Origin: Ideonella sp. | Lineage (GTDB): Bacteria > Pseudomonadota > Gammaproteobacteria > Burkholderiales > Burkholderiaceae_C | Direction of reading: 5' to 3' | Length of the DNA: 64,000 nucleotides | Assembly: GCA_015075165.1 (NCBI GenBank) | Contig: JABTUY010000006.1 | Location: 62,001-126,000 of the forward strand | Shown: positions 22,778-31,389 of the stretch, piece by piece | How positions within the stretch are numbered: position 1 is the stretch's first letter | How the letters are laid out: every line of letters starts with the position of its first letter | Notes under the pieces: model-generated | What the model saw: the letters and a program-made list of their open reading frames with translations, nothing else | Told to the model about the DNA's origin: nothing | Databases searched by the model: none | Position numbers and translations under genes: made by a program

Positions 22778-23370
22778 GCAGGATCCTCTTCTCCAAGCAA
22801 TTGAAGATCGATCGCATCGCACAGCACGTGCAGGATCAGCAGATGCATCTCCGTCACCCTGGCGTTGCGATCGTGCGGCACGGTGACGGCCGCGTCGGTC
22901 TCGCCCAACGCGGCGCGCAACGCGCCTCCGGTGCGCCCCAACAACGCAACAACCGCCATCTCGTTGGCATGCGCCGCGTCCACCGCGGCAAGCAGAGCGT
23001 CGTGCTCGCCTTCCGGGTCCATCAACAACAACAAGTCGCCCGGCGCGCCGAGCGTCGACACCTGGCGCGCCAATGCGTCGGCCGCGCCGCCGGCCAGCCA
23101 CAGCTGGTTGGCCACCACGGCATCGGCGCCGAGCACAACCACCGCCAGCCCCGGGCGATCGCGCTCGAAGCGGCCGATCAGTTGCGCAGCCGCGAGCGAC
23201 GCCAGTGCCGCCGAGGGCCCGAGTCCGCACACCAGTACCTTGCCGCCGGCGGTGAGCACGCCGACGATCGCCTGCGAGGCCTCGGCGATCGGCTTGGCCA
23301 GCGCCTCGGCCGATTGGTACCTCAGATCCGCCGCATCGAAGAACTGCTGCTGGATGCGCTGCTCGAGCAT
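22774..23370 (-). CDS. SIS-domain protein (DiaA/GmhA-like)
   Basis: A 198-residue phosphosugar-isomerase-fold protein. DiaA of E. coli, encoded at the same place in the yraN-diaA-yraP cluster, binds DnaA and helps initiate replication; GmhA makes heptose phosphates. LTAGGKVLVCGLGPSAALAS and LLLMDPEGEHDALLAAVDAA correspond to the SIS sugar-phosphate loop regions. The usual GNGGSA of the loop is altered to GLGPSA, so isomerase activity is doubtful and a DiaA-like binding role is more likely. ATG 23370 gives the standard length. Confidence 0.82.
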   Translation of the reverse strand: MLEQRIQQQFFDAADLRYQSAEALAKPIAEASQAIVGVLTAGGKVLVCGLGPSAALASLAAAQLIGRFERDRPGLAVVVLGADAVVANQLWLAGGAADALARQVSTLGAPGDLLLLMDPEGEHDALLAAVDAAHANEMAVVALLGRTGGALRAALGETDAAVTVPHDRNARVTEMHLLILHVLCDAIDLQLLGEEDPA

Positions 23371-23386
23371 GGGCGCCGATGATAAG

Positions 23387-23755
23387 TCACGCGTCGAATG
23401 CGCCCCGAATCCACTGCAGCGCATCGCCGTCGATCGCCACCACGTCGAAGCGGCACGGTGGGCACTGCGGTAGCCGCCCCAGGTAATGCTGCGCCGCCAG
23501 CGCGATGCGCTGCCGCTTGCGCGCCGTGACGCTGGCCGCGGCGCCGCCGTGGTCGGTATCGCGCCGCGCGCGCACCTCGACGAACACCAGCGTGCCGTCG
23601 CGCTCGCGCACGATCAGGTCGATCTCGCCGCCGCGGGCGTGCGGGCCGCGCGCCACCCGATAATTGCGACACACGAGCGACAGGCCGTGGCGCAGCAGGT
23701 GCGCGAGCGCAAGCGCCTCGGCACGGTCGCCCGCCGACTTCGGCGTCATCGCCAT
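23387..23755 (-). CDS. UPF0102 YraN-family endonuclease-like protein
   Basis: A 122-residue protein of the YraN family, predicted Holliday-junction-resolvase-like nuclease fold. Seen: GDRAEALALAHLLRHGLSLV, then GGEIDLIVRERDGTLVFVEV, which carries the acidic residues of a PD-(D/E)XK-like site. It precedes the SIS-domain gene by 16 bases in the same direction and starts 12 bases from the divergent rsmI, matching the yraL-yraN-yraO-yraP neighbourhood of other proteobacteria. The in vivo function is not established. Confidence 0.9.
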   Translation of the reverse strand: MAMTPKSAGDRAEALALAHLLRHGLSLVCRNYRVARGPHARGGEIDLIVRERDGTLVFVEVRARRDTDHGGAAASVTARKRQRIALAAQHYLGRLPQCPPCRFDVVAIDGDALQWIRGAFDA

Positions 23756-23767
23756 GGTGGCCCTTCG

Positions 23768-24679
23768 TTGAGCATCGACCTGATCCCGCAAGCCGCCGCC
23801 GCGGTGGCCGGCACCCAGCAGTATCCCGCGCCGGCGTTGTACGTCGTGGCCACGCCGATCGGCAACCTGGCCGACCTGAGCCTGCGCGCGCTGCACGTGC
23901 TGGGCCTGGTCGACACCGTGGCCTGCGAAGACAGCCGTGTCAGCGCCCGGCTGCTGCACCACTACGGCCTGCACAGGCCGCTGCTCGCGCTGCACCAGCA
24001 CAACGAGCGCGGCGCAGCCGACACGGTGCTGCAGCGCCTGCGGGCCGGCCAGCGTGTGGCCTATGTCAGCGATGCCGGCACGCCGGCGGTGTCCGACCCC
24101 GGCGCGGTGCTGGTCGCCGCGGTGCGCGCAGCGGGCTGGCCGGTGGTGCCGGTTCCCGGGGCCAGCAGCGTGCTGGCCGCGCTCAGTGTCGCCGGCGACG
24201 CCGCCGGCGACGGCTTTCGCTTCTGCGGCTTCGTGCCGAGCAAGGGCGCCGATCGCAGCGCAGCGGTGGCGCGCGCCGCGGCCGACCCCGGCGCGCAGGT
24301 GTGGTTCGAGGCGCCGCACCGCATGGCCGACCTGGCGGCGCGCTGGGCTGCCGCGTTGCCGGCGCGCACGCTCACCGTCTGCCGCGAACTGACCAAGCAG
24401 TTCGAGAGCACCGCGACGATGCCGGTTGCCGATCTGGTCGCCTGGCTGGCCGCCGATGCGCAGCGCCAACGCGGCGAGTTCGTGCTGGTGCTGCACGCCG
24501 CAGCCGGCGCGACGGCCGCTGCCCCGCAGGCGATCGACGCTGCCGCGCAGCACGCGCTCGATGTGCTGCTGGCGGAGCTGCCGCTGAAACAGGCCGTGTC
24601 GCTGGCGGCGCGCATCAGCGGCGCACCGCGCAACACGCTGTACGCGCAGGCGTTGCGCCAGCGCGGTGGCGACGCGTAG
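23768..24679 (+). CDS. rsmI: 16S rRNA (cytidine(1402)-2'-O)-methyltransferase
   Basis: SAM-dependent enzyme that 2'-O-methylates C1402 in the decoding centre of 16S rRNA. It has about 303 residues with the tetrapyrrole-methylase fold: LYVVATPIGNLADLSLRALH, EDSRVSARLLHHYG, YVSDAGTPAVSDPG, VPVPGASSVLAALSVAG and the GFVPSKG stretch are all diagnostic. No ATG fits in frame; the likely start is TTG 23768, twelve bases from the divergent yraN start, so the start is uncertain by a few codons. Confidence 0.93.
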   Translation: MSIDLIPQAAAAVAGTQQYPAPALYVVATPIGNLADLSLRALHVLGLVDTVACEDSRVSARLLHHYGLHRPLLALHQHNERGAADTVLQRLRAGQRVAYVSDAGTPAVSDPGAVLVAAVRAAGWPVVPVPGASSVLAALSVAGDAAGDGFRFCGFVPSKGADRSAAVARAAADPGAQVWFEAPHRMADLAARWAAALPARTLTVCRELTKQFESTATMPVADLVAWLAADAQRQRGEFVLVLHAAAGATAAAPQAIDAAAQHALDVLLAELPLKQAVSLAARISGAPRNTLYAQALRQRGGDA

Positions 24680-24733
24680 CCGCGCGCAAGACCTGTGCGT
24701 GCGCGGTGCGACCCACACTCCTACAATGAACCG

Positions 24734-26200
24734 ATGATCTCGCGCGAACCCACGATCGAACGCCTGGCGCTGGCGCGCCGCCTGCTGCTGGAGCCCGGCG
24801 GCCTCGACGAAGCTGCGTTGCAGGAGGCGCTGGGCACGATCGGCGGCCATCGCGTCGACGACTGCGACCTGTACTTCCAGATCACCCGGCACGAAGGCTG
24901 GAGCCTCGAAGAAGGCATCGTCAAGAGTGGCAGCTTCGGCATCGACCAGGGTGTCGGCGTGCGCGCGGTGGCCGGCGAGAAGACCGCGTTCGCGTATTCC
25001 GACGACATCTCGCGCAGCGCGCTGCTCGACGCGGCGCGCACCGTGCGCAGCATCGCCGCCGCGGGGCAGAGCAAGCGCGTGAAGGTGGGCTCCGATGCCG
25101 CACAGGTGGCGTCCAGCCACGCGCTGTACGCGTCGATCGATCCGATCGCCACGCTCGACAGCACGCAGAAGGTGGCGCTGCTCGAGCGCGTGGAGAAGCT
25201 CGCCCGGGCACGCGACCCGCGCATCGTGCAGGTGATGGCCAGCCTCGCCGCCGAGTACGACGTGGTGCTCATCGCGCGCGCCGACGGCACGCGCGCGGCC
25301 GACGTGCGGCCGCTGGTGCGCGTATCGGTCACCGTGATCGCCGAAGCAGCCGGCCGGCGCGAGATCGGCAGCGGCGGCGGCGGCGGGCGCTTCGGCCTCA
25401 ACTACTTTCAGCACGACGTGCTGGCACGCTACGTCGACCAGGCCGTCAACGCCGCACTCACCAACCTCGAATCGCGGCCCGCGCCGGCCGGGGCGATGAG
25501 CGTGGTGCTGGGCCCGGGCTGGCCCGGCGTGCTGCTGCACGAGGCGGTGGGCCACGGCCTGGAGGGCGACTTCAACCGCAAGGGCTCGTCGGCGTTCTCC
25601 GGCCGCGTCGGCCATCGTGTGGCCGCCAGGGGCGTCACCGTGCTCGACGACGGCACGCTGCCCGACCGACGCGGCTCGCTCAACGTCGACGACGAAGGCC
25701 ACCCGACGCAGCGCAACGTGCTGATCGACGACGGCATCCTGAAGGGCTACATCCAGGATTCGATGAACGCGCGGCTGATGAAGCTCGCGCCCACCGGCAA
25801 CGCGCGCCGCGAGAGCTATGCCCATGTGCCGATGCCGCGCATGACCAACACCTACATGCTCGGCGGCGAGCGTACGAAGGAAGAGATCGTCGCCAGCCTC
25901 GACCGCGGCCTGTACGCCACCAACTTCGGCGGCGGCCAGGTTGACATCACCAGCGGCAAGTTCGTGTTCTCGGCCAGCGAGGCGTTCTGGGTCGAGAAGG
26001 GCCGCATCCTCTACCCGGTGAAGGGCGCTACCATCATCGGCAACGGCCCCGACGCGCTGACGCGCGTCAGCATGATCGGCAACGACATGTCGCTCGACAC
26101 CGGCGTCGGCGTTTGCGGCAAGGACGGCCAGAGCGTGCCGGTGGGCGTCGGCCAGCCGACGCTGCGCATCGACCGGCTGACGGTCGGCGGCACAGGGTGA
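24734..26200 (+). CDS. tldD: Metalloprotease TldD
   Basis: Zinc protease that with TldE/PmbA processes unfolded small peptides; known for microcin B17 leader removal and CcdA degradation. The product has 488 residues. The zinc motif HEAVGHGLEGDF (HExxxH) is near residue 265; GAMSVVLGPGWPGVLLHEAV and the C-terminal DMSLDTGVGVCGKDGQSVPV are typical. ATG 24734 is favoured over the out-of-frame ATG just before it. The partner TldE is not in this window. Confidence 0.95.
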   Translation: MISREPTIERLALARRLLLEPGGLDEAALQEALGTIGGHRVDDCDLYFQITRHEGWSLEEGIVKSGSFGIDQGVGVRAVAGEKTAFAYSDDISRSALLDAARTVRSIAAAGQSKRVKVGSDAAQVASSHALYASIDPIATLDSTQKVALLERVEKLARARDPRIVQVMASLAAEYDVVLIARADGTRAADVRPLVRVSVTVIAEAAGRREIGSGGGGGRFGLNYFQHDVLARYVDQAVNAALTNLESRPAPAGAMSVVLGPGWPGVLLHEAVGHGLEGDFNRKGSSAFSGRVGHRVAARGVTVLDDGTLPDRRGSLNVDDEGHPTQRNVLIDDGILKGYIQDSMNARLMKLAPTGNARRESYAHVPMPRMTNTYMLGGERTKEEIVASLDRGLYATNFGGGQVDITSGKFVFSASEAFWVEKGRILYPVKGATIIGNGPDALTRVSMIGNDMSLDTGVGVCGKDGQSVPVGVGQPTLRIDRLTVGGTG

Positions 26201-26250
26201 CGTGGACCACCCCCGATGTGCTGTTGCGGCTTCATGCTAGAGTGCGACCC

Positions 26251-26328
26251 ATGCGTTGCGTGCCGTTCTTCTTTGCGTACTTTTGGAGTTCGCCCGACCT
26301 CGGCGGCTGGATGAACGCGCGCAGTTAG
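26251..26328 (+). CDS. Aromatic-rich leader peptide of the DAHP synthase attenuator
   Basis: A 25-residue open reading frame from ATG 26251 to TAG 26326-26328. It begins MRCVPFFFAYFW and holds four Phe, one Tyr and two Trp, i.e. seven aromatic residues of 25; the first six lie within codons 6-12. It ends 21 bases before a strong intrinsic terminator and precedes the first enzyme of aromatic amino-acid synthesis, the classic context of an attenuation leader. No Shine-Dalgarno sequence is visible. An extended -10-like TGCTAGAGT (26235-26243) would place transcription start at or next to the ATG, so the message may be leaderless. The peptide itself is presumably only a sensor of charged aromatic tRNAs. 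Confidence 0.8.
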   Translation: MRCVPFFFAYFWSSPDLGGWMNARS

Positions 26329-26349
26329 ACGAACGACGCACACCAGAAC

Positions 26350-26380
26350 AACCGCCGGCAACCCCGGCGGTTTTTGTTTT
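26350..26380 (+). terminator. Attenuator terminator upstream of aroG
   Basis: AACCGCCGG (26350-26358) pairs with CCGGCGGTT (26364-26372) in a 9-bp stem with a 5-base loop, followed by TTTTTGTTTT (26371-26380). It lies between the leader peptide and the aroG start. The CCGCCG of the left arm (26352-26357) can instead pair with CGGCGG at 26301-26306 inside the leader reading frame, a candidate antiterminator. Confidence 0.85.
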
Positions 26381-26426
26381 CCGCCCCTCCCCCAGCACGG
26401 ACCGCAGGACTGAACAGGAGCGATCG

Positions 26427-27542
26427 ATGGCCAGCACGAACCCCGAGAAGGGCACGCGCTATGCAATGAGCGAACGAACCAGCGCAACCGACGACCAGCG
26501 CATCCGCGACGTCACGCCGCTGCCACCGCCGGAGCATCTGATCCGCTTCTTTCCGATTGCCGGTACGCGGGTCGAGACGCTGATCGGCAACACGCGCAGT
26601 GCGGTGCGCGCGATCATGCAGGGCCGCGACCATCGCCTGCTGGTGGTGATCGGCCCGTGCTCGATCCACGACCCCGCGGCCGCGCTGGAGTACGCCCGCC
26701 GCTTGCAGACCGAGCGCAAGCGCTTCGGCGACACGCTCGAGATCGTGATGCGCGTGTACTTCGAGAAGCCGCGCACCACCGTCGGCTGGAAGGGTCTGAT
26801 CAACGACCCCTATCTCGACGAGAGCTACCGCATCGACGAGGGTCTGCGCATCGCGCGGCAGTTGCTGGTGGAGATCAACCGGCTCGGCGTGCCGGCCGGC
26901 AGCGAGTTCCTCGACGTGATCAGCCCGCAGTACATCGGCGACCTGATCAGCTGGGGCGCAATCGGCGCGCGCACCACCGAGAGCCAGGTGCACCGCGAAC
27001 TGGCGTCGGGCCTGTCGGCGCCGATCGGCTTCAAGAACGGCACCGACGGCAACCTGAAGATCGCGGTCGATGCGATCCAGGCCGCGGCACGCGCGCACTA
27101 TTTCCTCTCGGTGCACAAGAACGGGCAGGTGGCGATCGTCGAGACACGAGGCAACGCCGACTGCCACGTGATCCTGCGCGGCGGCAAGGCGCCGAACTAC
27201 GATGCCGCCAGCGTCGCCGCCGCGTGTGCCGAAATCGAGGCGTCCGGGCTGCCATGCCGGCTGATGGTCGACTGCAGCCACGCAAACTCCAGCAAGCAGC
27301 ACAAGCGCCAGATCGACGTAGCACGCGACATCGCCACGCAGATCGCGGCGGGCACCCGCTGCATCTTCGGCGTGATGATCGAGAGCCACCTGAGCGGCGG
27401 CGCGCAGAAGTTCAATCCCGGCAAGGACGACCCGGCGGCGCTCGAATACGGCAAGAGCATCACCGACGCCTGCATCGACTGGGACGATTCGCTCGTTGTG
27501 CTGAAGCTCCTGAGCGACGCGGTGCGGGCGCGCCGGCGCTGA
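26427..27542 (+). CDS. aroG: 3-deoxy-7-phosphoheptulonate (DAHP) synthase, class I
   Basis: Condenses phosphoenolpyruvate with erythrose 4-phosphate, the entry step of the shikimate pathway to Phe, Tyr and Trp. The product has 371 residues of the AroFGH type. Seen: LLVVIGPCSIHDPAAALEYA, MRVYFEKPRTTVGWKGLIND, GARTTESQVHRELASGLSAP, GFKNGTDGNLKIAVDA and MVDCSHANSSKQHKRQ (metal-binding Cys/His region). AGGAG lies 8 bases before ATG 26427. A leader peptide and terminator upstream predict attenuation by aromatic amino acids. AroF/G/H allosteric specificity cannot be told from sequence alone. Confidence 0.95.
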   Translation: MASTNPEKGTRYAMSERTSATDDQRIRDVTPLPPPEHLIRFFPIAGTRVETLIGNTRSAVRAIMQGRDHRLLVVIGPCSIHDPAAALEYARRLQTERKRFGDTLEIVMRVYFEKPRTTVGWKGLINDPYLDESYRIDEGLRIARQLLVEINRLGVPAGSEFLDVISPQYIGDLISWGAIGARTTESQVHRELASGLSAPIGFKNGTDGNLKIAVDAIQAAARAHYFLSVHKNGQVAIVETRGNADCHVILRGGKAPNYDAASVAAACAEIEASGLPCRLMVDCSHANSSKQHKRQIDVARDIATQIAAGTRCIFGVMIESHLSGGAQKFNPGKDDPAALEYGKSITDACIDWDDSLVVLKLLSDAVRARRR

Positions 27543-27573
27543 GCGCGGACCCCGCGCGCGCCGATCGGTGAGA

Positions 27574-28155
27574 TCAATCGGCCGCCGCGTCGCGCTCCAG
27601 CCGGCGGCTGTGCCAGTAGATGTCGTCGCCGCCGAGGCCGTCGAGGTTGGCGCGGTTCAGCACCCGCGCCAGCACGAACAGCAGGTCGCTCAGCCGGTTC
27701 AGGTACTGGCGCGGCGGTTCGTGCACCGTCTCGCTCTCGCCGAGCGCCACCAGCGCACGCTCGGCTCGGCGCGCCACCGTGCGCGCGACATGCGCGATCG
27801 CGGCGCTGCGTGTGCCGCCGGGCAGGATGAACTCCTTCAGGCGCGGCAGCGTGGCATTGAAGTGCTCCAGCGCGGCGTCGAGCGCGGCCACCGCCTCGGG
27901 CTTCAGCAGCGCCTGGCCCGGCAACGACAGCTCGCCCCCGAGGTTGAACAACTCCTGCTGCACGTCGCGCAGCAACGTACGCACCGCGTCAGGCAGCGGC
28001 TCGGCCAGCAGCACGCCAAGCTGCGAGTTCAGTTCGTCGACATCGCCCAGCGCCGCGATGCGGCGGTGGCTCTTGGGCACGCGCTCGCCGCTGGCCAGCC
28101 CGGTGGTGCCGCCGTCGCCGGTGCGCGTGGCGATACGCGTCAATCGGTTTGCCAT
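27574..28155 (-). CDS. Cob(I)alamin adenosyltransferase, PduO type
   Basis: A 193-residue enzyme that transfers the adenosyl group of ATP to cob(I)alamin to make adenosylcobalamin. The N-terminal ATP-binding motif RIATRTGDGGTTGLASGERV is characteristic of the PduO family, as is EFILPGGTRSAAIAHVARTV and the C-terminal YLNRLSDLLFVLARVLNRA. ATG 28155 begins directly at MANRLTRIATRTGD. It is convergent with aroG and divergent from the FAD-oxidase gene. Confidence 0.93.
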   Translation of the reverse strand: MANRLTRIATRTGDGGTTGLASGERVPKSHRRIAALGDVDELNSQLGVLLAEPLPDAVRTLLRDVQQELFNLGGELSLPGQALLKPEAVAALDAALEHFNATLPRLKEFILPGGTRSAAIAHVARTVARRAERALVALGESETVHEPPRQYLNRLSDLLFVLARVLNRANLDGLGGDDIYWHSRRLERDAAAD

Positions 28156-28252
28156 GGCGGCATCGTAACCCCGCGCGGCGCACAGCAGGGCAGCTTCCTA
28201 CAATGCGCGCAAGAGCCGCTGGCCGCACGCGGCGCGCACAGGAACCATCACC

Positions 28253-29665
28253 ATGAACGCACGACACGACCTGACCGCCAACGCGCGTCGCCCGGTGCCC
28301 GACGCCTTCCTGGCGGCGCTGGCCGCGCGTTTCGCCGAGCGCTGCAGCCGGGCGCAGGCGGTGCGCGAGCAGCACGGCCGCGACGAGTCGCCGTTCGAGG
28401 CGCTGCCGCCCGAGGCGGTGGTGTTCTGCGAAACCACCGCCGACGTGGCCGATGCGGTCAAGCTAGCCGCGCAGCACGGCGTGCCGCTGATTCCATACGG
28501 TGTCGGCTCGTCACTCGAGGGGCACCTGCTCGCCGTGCAAGGTGGCATCAGCCTCGACCTGGGGCGCATGAACCAGGTGGTGCGCGTCAATGCCGAAGAC
28601 CTCACCGCGACGGTGCAGCCCGGCGTCACGCGCAAGCAGCTCAACGAGGCCATCAAGCACCTGGGGCTGTTCTTCCCGATCGACCCGGGCGCCGACGCTT
28701 CGCTCGGGGGCATGGCCGCCACGCGCGCGTCGGGGACCAACGCGGTGCGCTACGGCACGATGCGCGAGAACGTGCTGGCGCTCGAGGTGGTCACGGCCGC
28801 GGGCGAGGTGATCCGCACCGGCACACGCGCCCGCAAGTCGAGCGCCGGCTACGACCTGACGCGCCTGTTCGTCGGCAGCGAAGGCACGCTGGGCGTGATC
28901 ACCGAGGTGACGCTGAAGCTCTACCCACTGCCCGAGGCGATTTCTGCGGCGATCTGCCACTTCCCGAGCGTGGCGGCCGCGGTCGACACCACGATCGCGA
29001 TCATCCAGATGGGCGTGCCGATCGCGCGCGTCGAGCTGCTCGACGCCAACGCGGTGCGCGCGGTCAACAAGCACGACAAGCTCGGCCTGCGCGAAACCCC
29101 GATGTTGCTGATGGAGTTTCACGGCAGCGACGCCGGCGTCGCCGAGCAGGCGACCACCGTGCAGGGCATCGCGCACGAGCACGGTGGCGAGGAGTTCGAA
29201 TGGGCGCGTACGCCGGAGGAGCGCACGCGGCTGTGGACGGCGCGCCACCGCGCCTACTTTGCCGGCATGGCGGCCAACCCCGGCTGCCGCACCGTCACCA
29301 CTGACGCCTGCGTGCCGATCTCGCGGCTGGCCGAGGCGATCGGCGAATCGGTGCGCGAGGCCGATGCGTCGGGGCTGCCGTACTACATCGTCGGCCATGT
29401 CGGCGACGGCAACTACCATGTGGCGTATCTGATCGATCCGAAGAGCCCGGCGCAGGCCGACACCGCCGAGCGCCTGAACGATCAACTGGTGCAGCGCGCG
29501 CTGCGGCTCGAGGGTACCTGCACCGGCGAGCACGGCGTGGGCCTGCACAAGCAGGGCTTCCTGGTCGACGAGACCGGCGAGGCCACGGTGGCGATGATGC
29601 GCACCGTCAAGCGTGCGATGGACCCGCAGAACATCCTGAACCCCGGCAAGATCTTCGCGCTCTGA
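28253..29665 (+). CDS. FAD-linked oxidase, D-lactate/glycolate dehydrogenase (GlcD) type
   Basis: A 470-residue flavoprotein of the FAD_binding_4/FAD-oxidase C family. The FAD-binding motif PLIPYGVGSSLEGHLLAVQG and DPGADASLGGMAATRASGTN lie near residues 80-165; the C-terminal substrate domain ends with GTCTGEHGVGLHKQGFL and MDPQNILNPGKIF, as in D-lactate dehydrogenases of the LDHD/Dld2 group. Probably oxidises D-2-hydroxyacids and passes electrons to the respiratory chain or cytochrome c. AGGAA precedes ATG 28253. It stands alone rather than in a glcDEF operon. Confidence 0.88.
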   Translation: MNARHDLTANARRPVPDAFLAALAARFAERCSRAQAVREQHGRDESPFEALPPEAVVFCETTADVADAVKLAAQHGVPLIPYGVGSSLEGHLLAVQGGISLDLGRMNQVVRVNAEDLTATVQPGVTRKQLNEAIKHLGLFFPIDPGADASLGGMAATRASGTNAVRYGTMRENVLALEVVTAAGEVIRTGTRARKSSAGYDLTRLFVGSEGTLGVITEVTLKLYPLPEAISAAICHFPSVAAAVDTTIAIIQMGVPIARVELLDANAVRAVNKHDKLGLRETPMLLMEFHGSDAGVAEQATTVQGIAHEHGGEEFEWARTPEERTRLWTARHRAYFAGMAANPGCRTVTTDACVPISRLAEAIGESVREADASGLPYYIVGHVGDGNYHVAYLIDPKSPAQADTAERLNDQLVQRALRLEGTCTGEHGVGLHKQGFLVDETGEATVAMMRTVKRAMDPQNILNPGKIFAL

Positions 29666-29729
29666 CTCTGCGCGCGGGGCGATTCACCGCGGCGACCTCG
29701 AGCGCCGGCGCGAGGCCAGCCGCGCAGCA

Positions 29730-31286
29730 TCACTCGGGGTGCTCGGGTGCCGGCACAGCCCAGGTGCCGCTGACCTCGCCGGCGGCGTTCACGCTCTCGA
29801 GCTGGACGCCGAAGCCCCACAGCCGCGCGACGTGCTTCAGCACCTCTTGCGCGCTGTCGTCGAGCGGCCGGTCGTTGTGCTGGAAGTGGCGCAGCGCGAG
29901 CGAGCGGTCGCCGCGCAGGTTGACGTTCCACACCTGGATGTTCGGCTCGCGCGAGCCCAGGTCGTACTGGCGCGACAGCGCCTCGCGCACGCGACGGTAG
30001 CCCGCGTCGTCGTGGATTGCCGCGACCTCGAGCTCGCTCTCCTTCTCGTCGTCGACGATCGTGAACAGGCGGAACTCGCGCATCAGCTTCGGGCTCAGGT
30101 ACTGGCCGATGAAGCTTTCGTCCTTGTAGTTGCGCATCGCATGGTCGAGCGTCGGCACCCAGTCGCTGCCGGCGATGTCGGGGAACCACTGGCGGTCTTC
30201 GTCGGTCGGGCGCTCGCAGATGCGCTTGAGGTCGTTGTACATCGCGAAGCCGAGCGCGTACGGGTTGAGCCCGCTGTAGGCCGGGTGGCCGACCGGCGGC
30301 TGATAGATCACGTTGGTGTGCGACTTCAGCCACTCCATCATCACGCCGTCGGTCAGGTGGCCGTCGTCGTACATCTGGTTCAGGATGTGGTAATGCCAGA
30401 ACGTGGCCCAGCCCTCGTTCATCACCTGGCTCTGGCGCTGCGGGTAGAAGTACTGCGCCACCTTGCGCACGATGCGCACGATCTCGCGCTGCCACGGTTC
30501 GAGCAGCGGCGCGTTCTTCTCGATGAAGTACAGCAGGTTCTCCTGCGGCTCCTCGGGAAAGCGCCGCGACTCGGCAGCATCGCCGCCCTTGCCCGCGCGC
30601 CTGGGCAGCGTGCGCCACAGGTCGTTGACTTGGCGCTGCGCGTAGGCCTCGCGCTCCTTGCGCTCGCGCAGTTCCTGCGCCAGCGACTTGCGGCTCGGCC
30701 GGCGGTAGCGATCGACGCCGTGGTTGGCCAGCGCGTGGCAGGAGTCGAGGAACAGCTCGACCTCGTCGAGACCGTGGCGCTCCTCGCATTCGGCGACGTA
30801 GTTCTTCGCGTAGACCAGGTAGTCGATGATCGACGACGCGTCGGTCCACATGCGGAACAGGTAGTTGCCTTTGAAGAAGCTGTTGTGGCCGTAGGCGGCG
30901 TGCGCGATCACCAGCGCCTGCATCGCCATCGTGTTCTCCTCCATCAGGTAGCTGATGCAGGGGTTGGAGTTGATGACGATCTCGTACGCCAGGCCCATGT
31001 GACCGCGGCGGTAGTTCTTCTCGGTGGAGATGAACTCCTTGCCGTAGCTCCAGTGGCGGTAGTTCACCGGCATGCCCACGCTGGCGTAGGCGTCCATCAT
31101 CTGCTCGGCGGTGATCACCTCGAGCTGGTTCGGGTAGGTGTCGAGCCCGAAGCGCTGCGCGGTGCGTTTGATGACGTTGTGGTACTGGTCGATCAACTCG
31201 AACGACCAGTCGCTCGGGCCCGGCAGCGGCTCGGCCGGCCGGTCGCCCGGCAGCGGGCCGCGCAACGGCCTGAGCACCGCGCTCAC
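29730..31286 (-). CDS. SpoVR family protein (YcgB-like)
   Basis: A 518-residue member of the SpoVR/YcgB family; the name comes from a Bacillus cortex-formation gene, but in proteobacteria the gene travels with prkA and yeaH and is stress-induced. Biochemical function unknown. Seen: MPVNYRHWSYGKEFISTEKN, NSNPCISYLMEENTMAMQAL, and MNEGWATFWHYHILNQMYDD with an HExxH-like acidic/His cluster. GTG 31286 was chosen as start because GGAGG lies 8 bases before it; an earlier GTG at 31310 has no such site. Last gene of prkA-yeaH-spoVR. Confidence 0.92.
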   Translation of the reverse strand: MSAVLRPLRGPLPGDRPAEPLPGPSDWSFELIDQYHNVIKRTAQRFGLDTYPNQLEVITAEQMMDAYASVGMPVNYRHWSYGKEFISTEKNYRRGHMGLAYEIVINSNPCISYLMEENTMAMQALVIAHAAYGHNSFFKGNYLFRMWTDASSIIDYLVYAKNYVAECEERHGLDEVELFLDSCHALANHGVDRYRRPSRKSLAQELRERKEREAYAQRQVNDLWRTLPRRAGKGGDAAESRRFPEEPQENLLYFIEKNAPLLEPWQREIVRIVRKVAQYFYPQRQSQVMNEGWATFWHYHILNQMYDDGHLTDGVMMEWLKSHTNVIYQPPVGHPAYSGLNPYALGFAMYNDLKRICERPTDEDRQWFPDIAGSDWVPTLDHAMRNYKDESFIGQYLSPKLMREFRLFTIVDDEKESELEVAAIHDDAGYRRVREALSRQYDLGSREPNIQVWNVNLRGDRSLALRHFQHNDRPLDDSAQEVLKHVARLWGFGVQLESVNAAGEVSGTWAVPAPEHPE

Positions 31287-31389
31287 CGGGCTGGCCTCCG
31301 CGCCGCGCACTGCGGCGTTCGCGTTTCGAGCCAGCCCATCGGATCAGCCGCGCTGCGCGCCGCGGGTTTCGCGCTTCGGAGCAACACGT

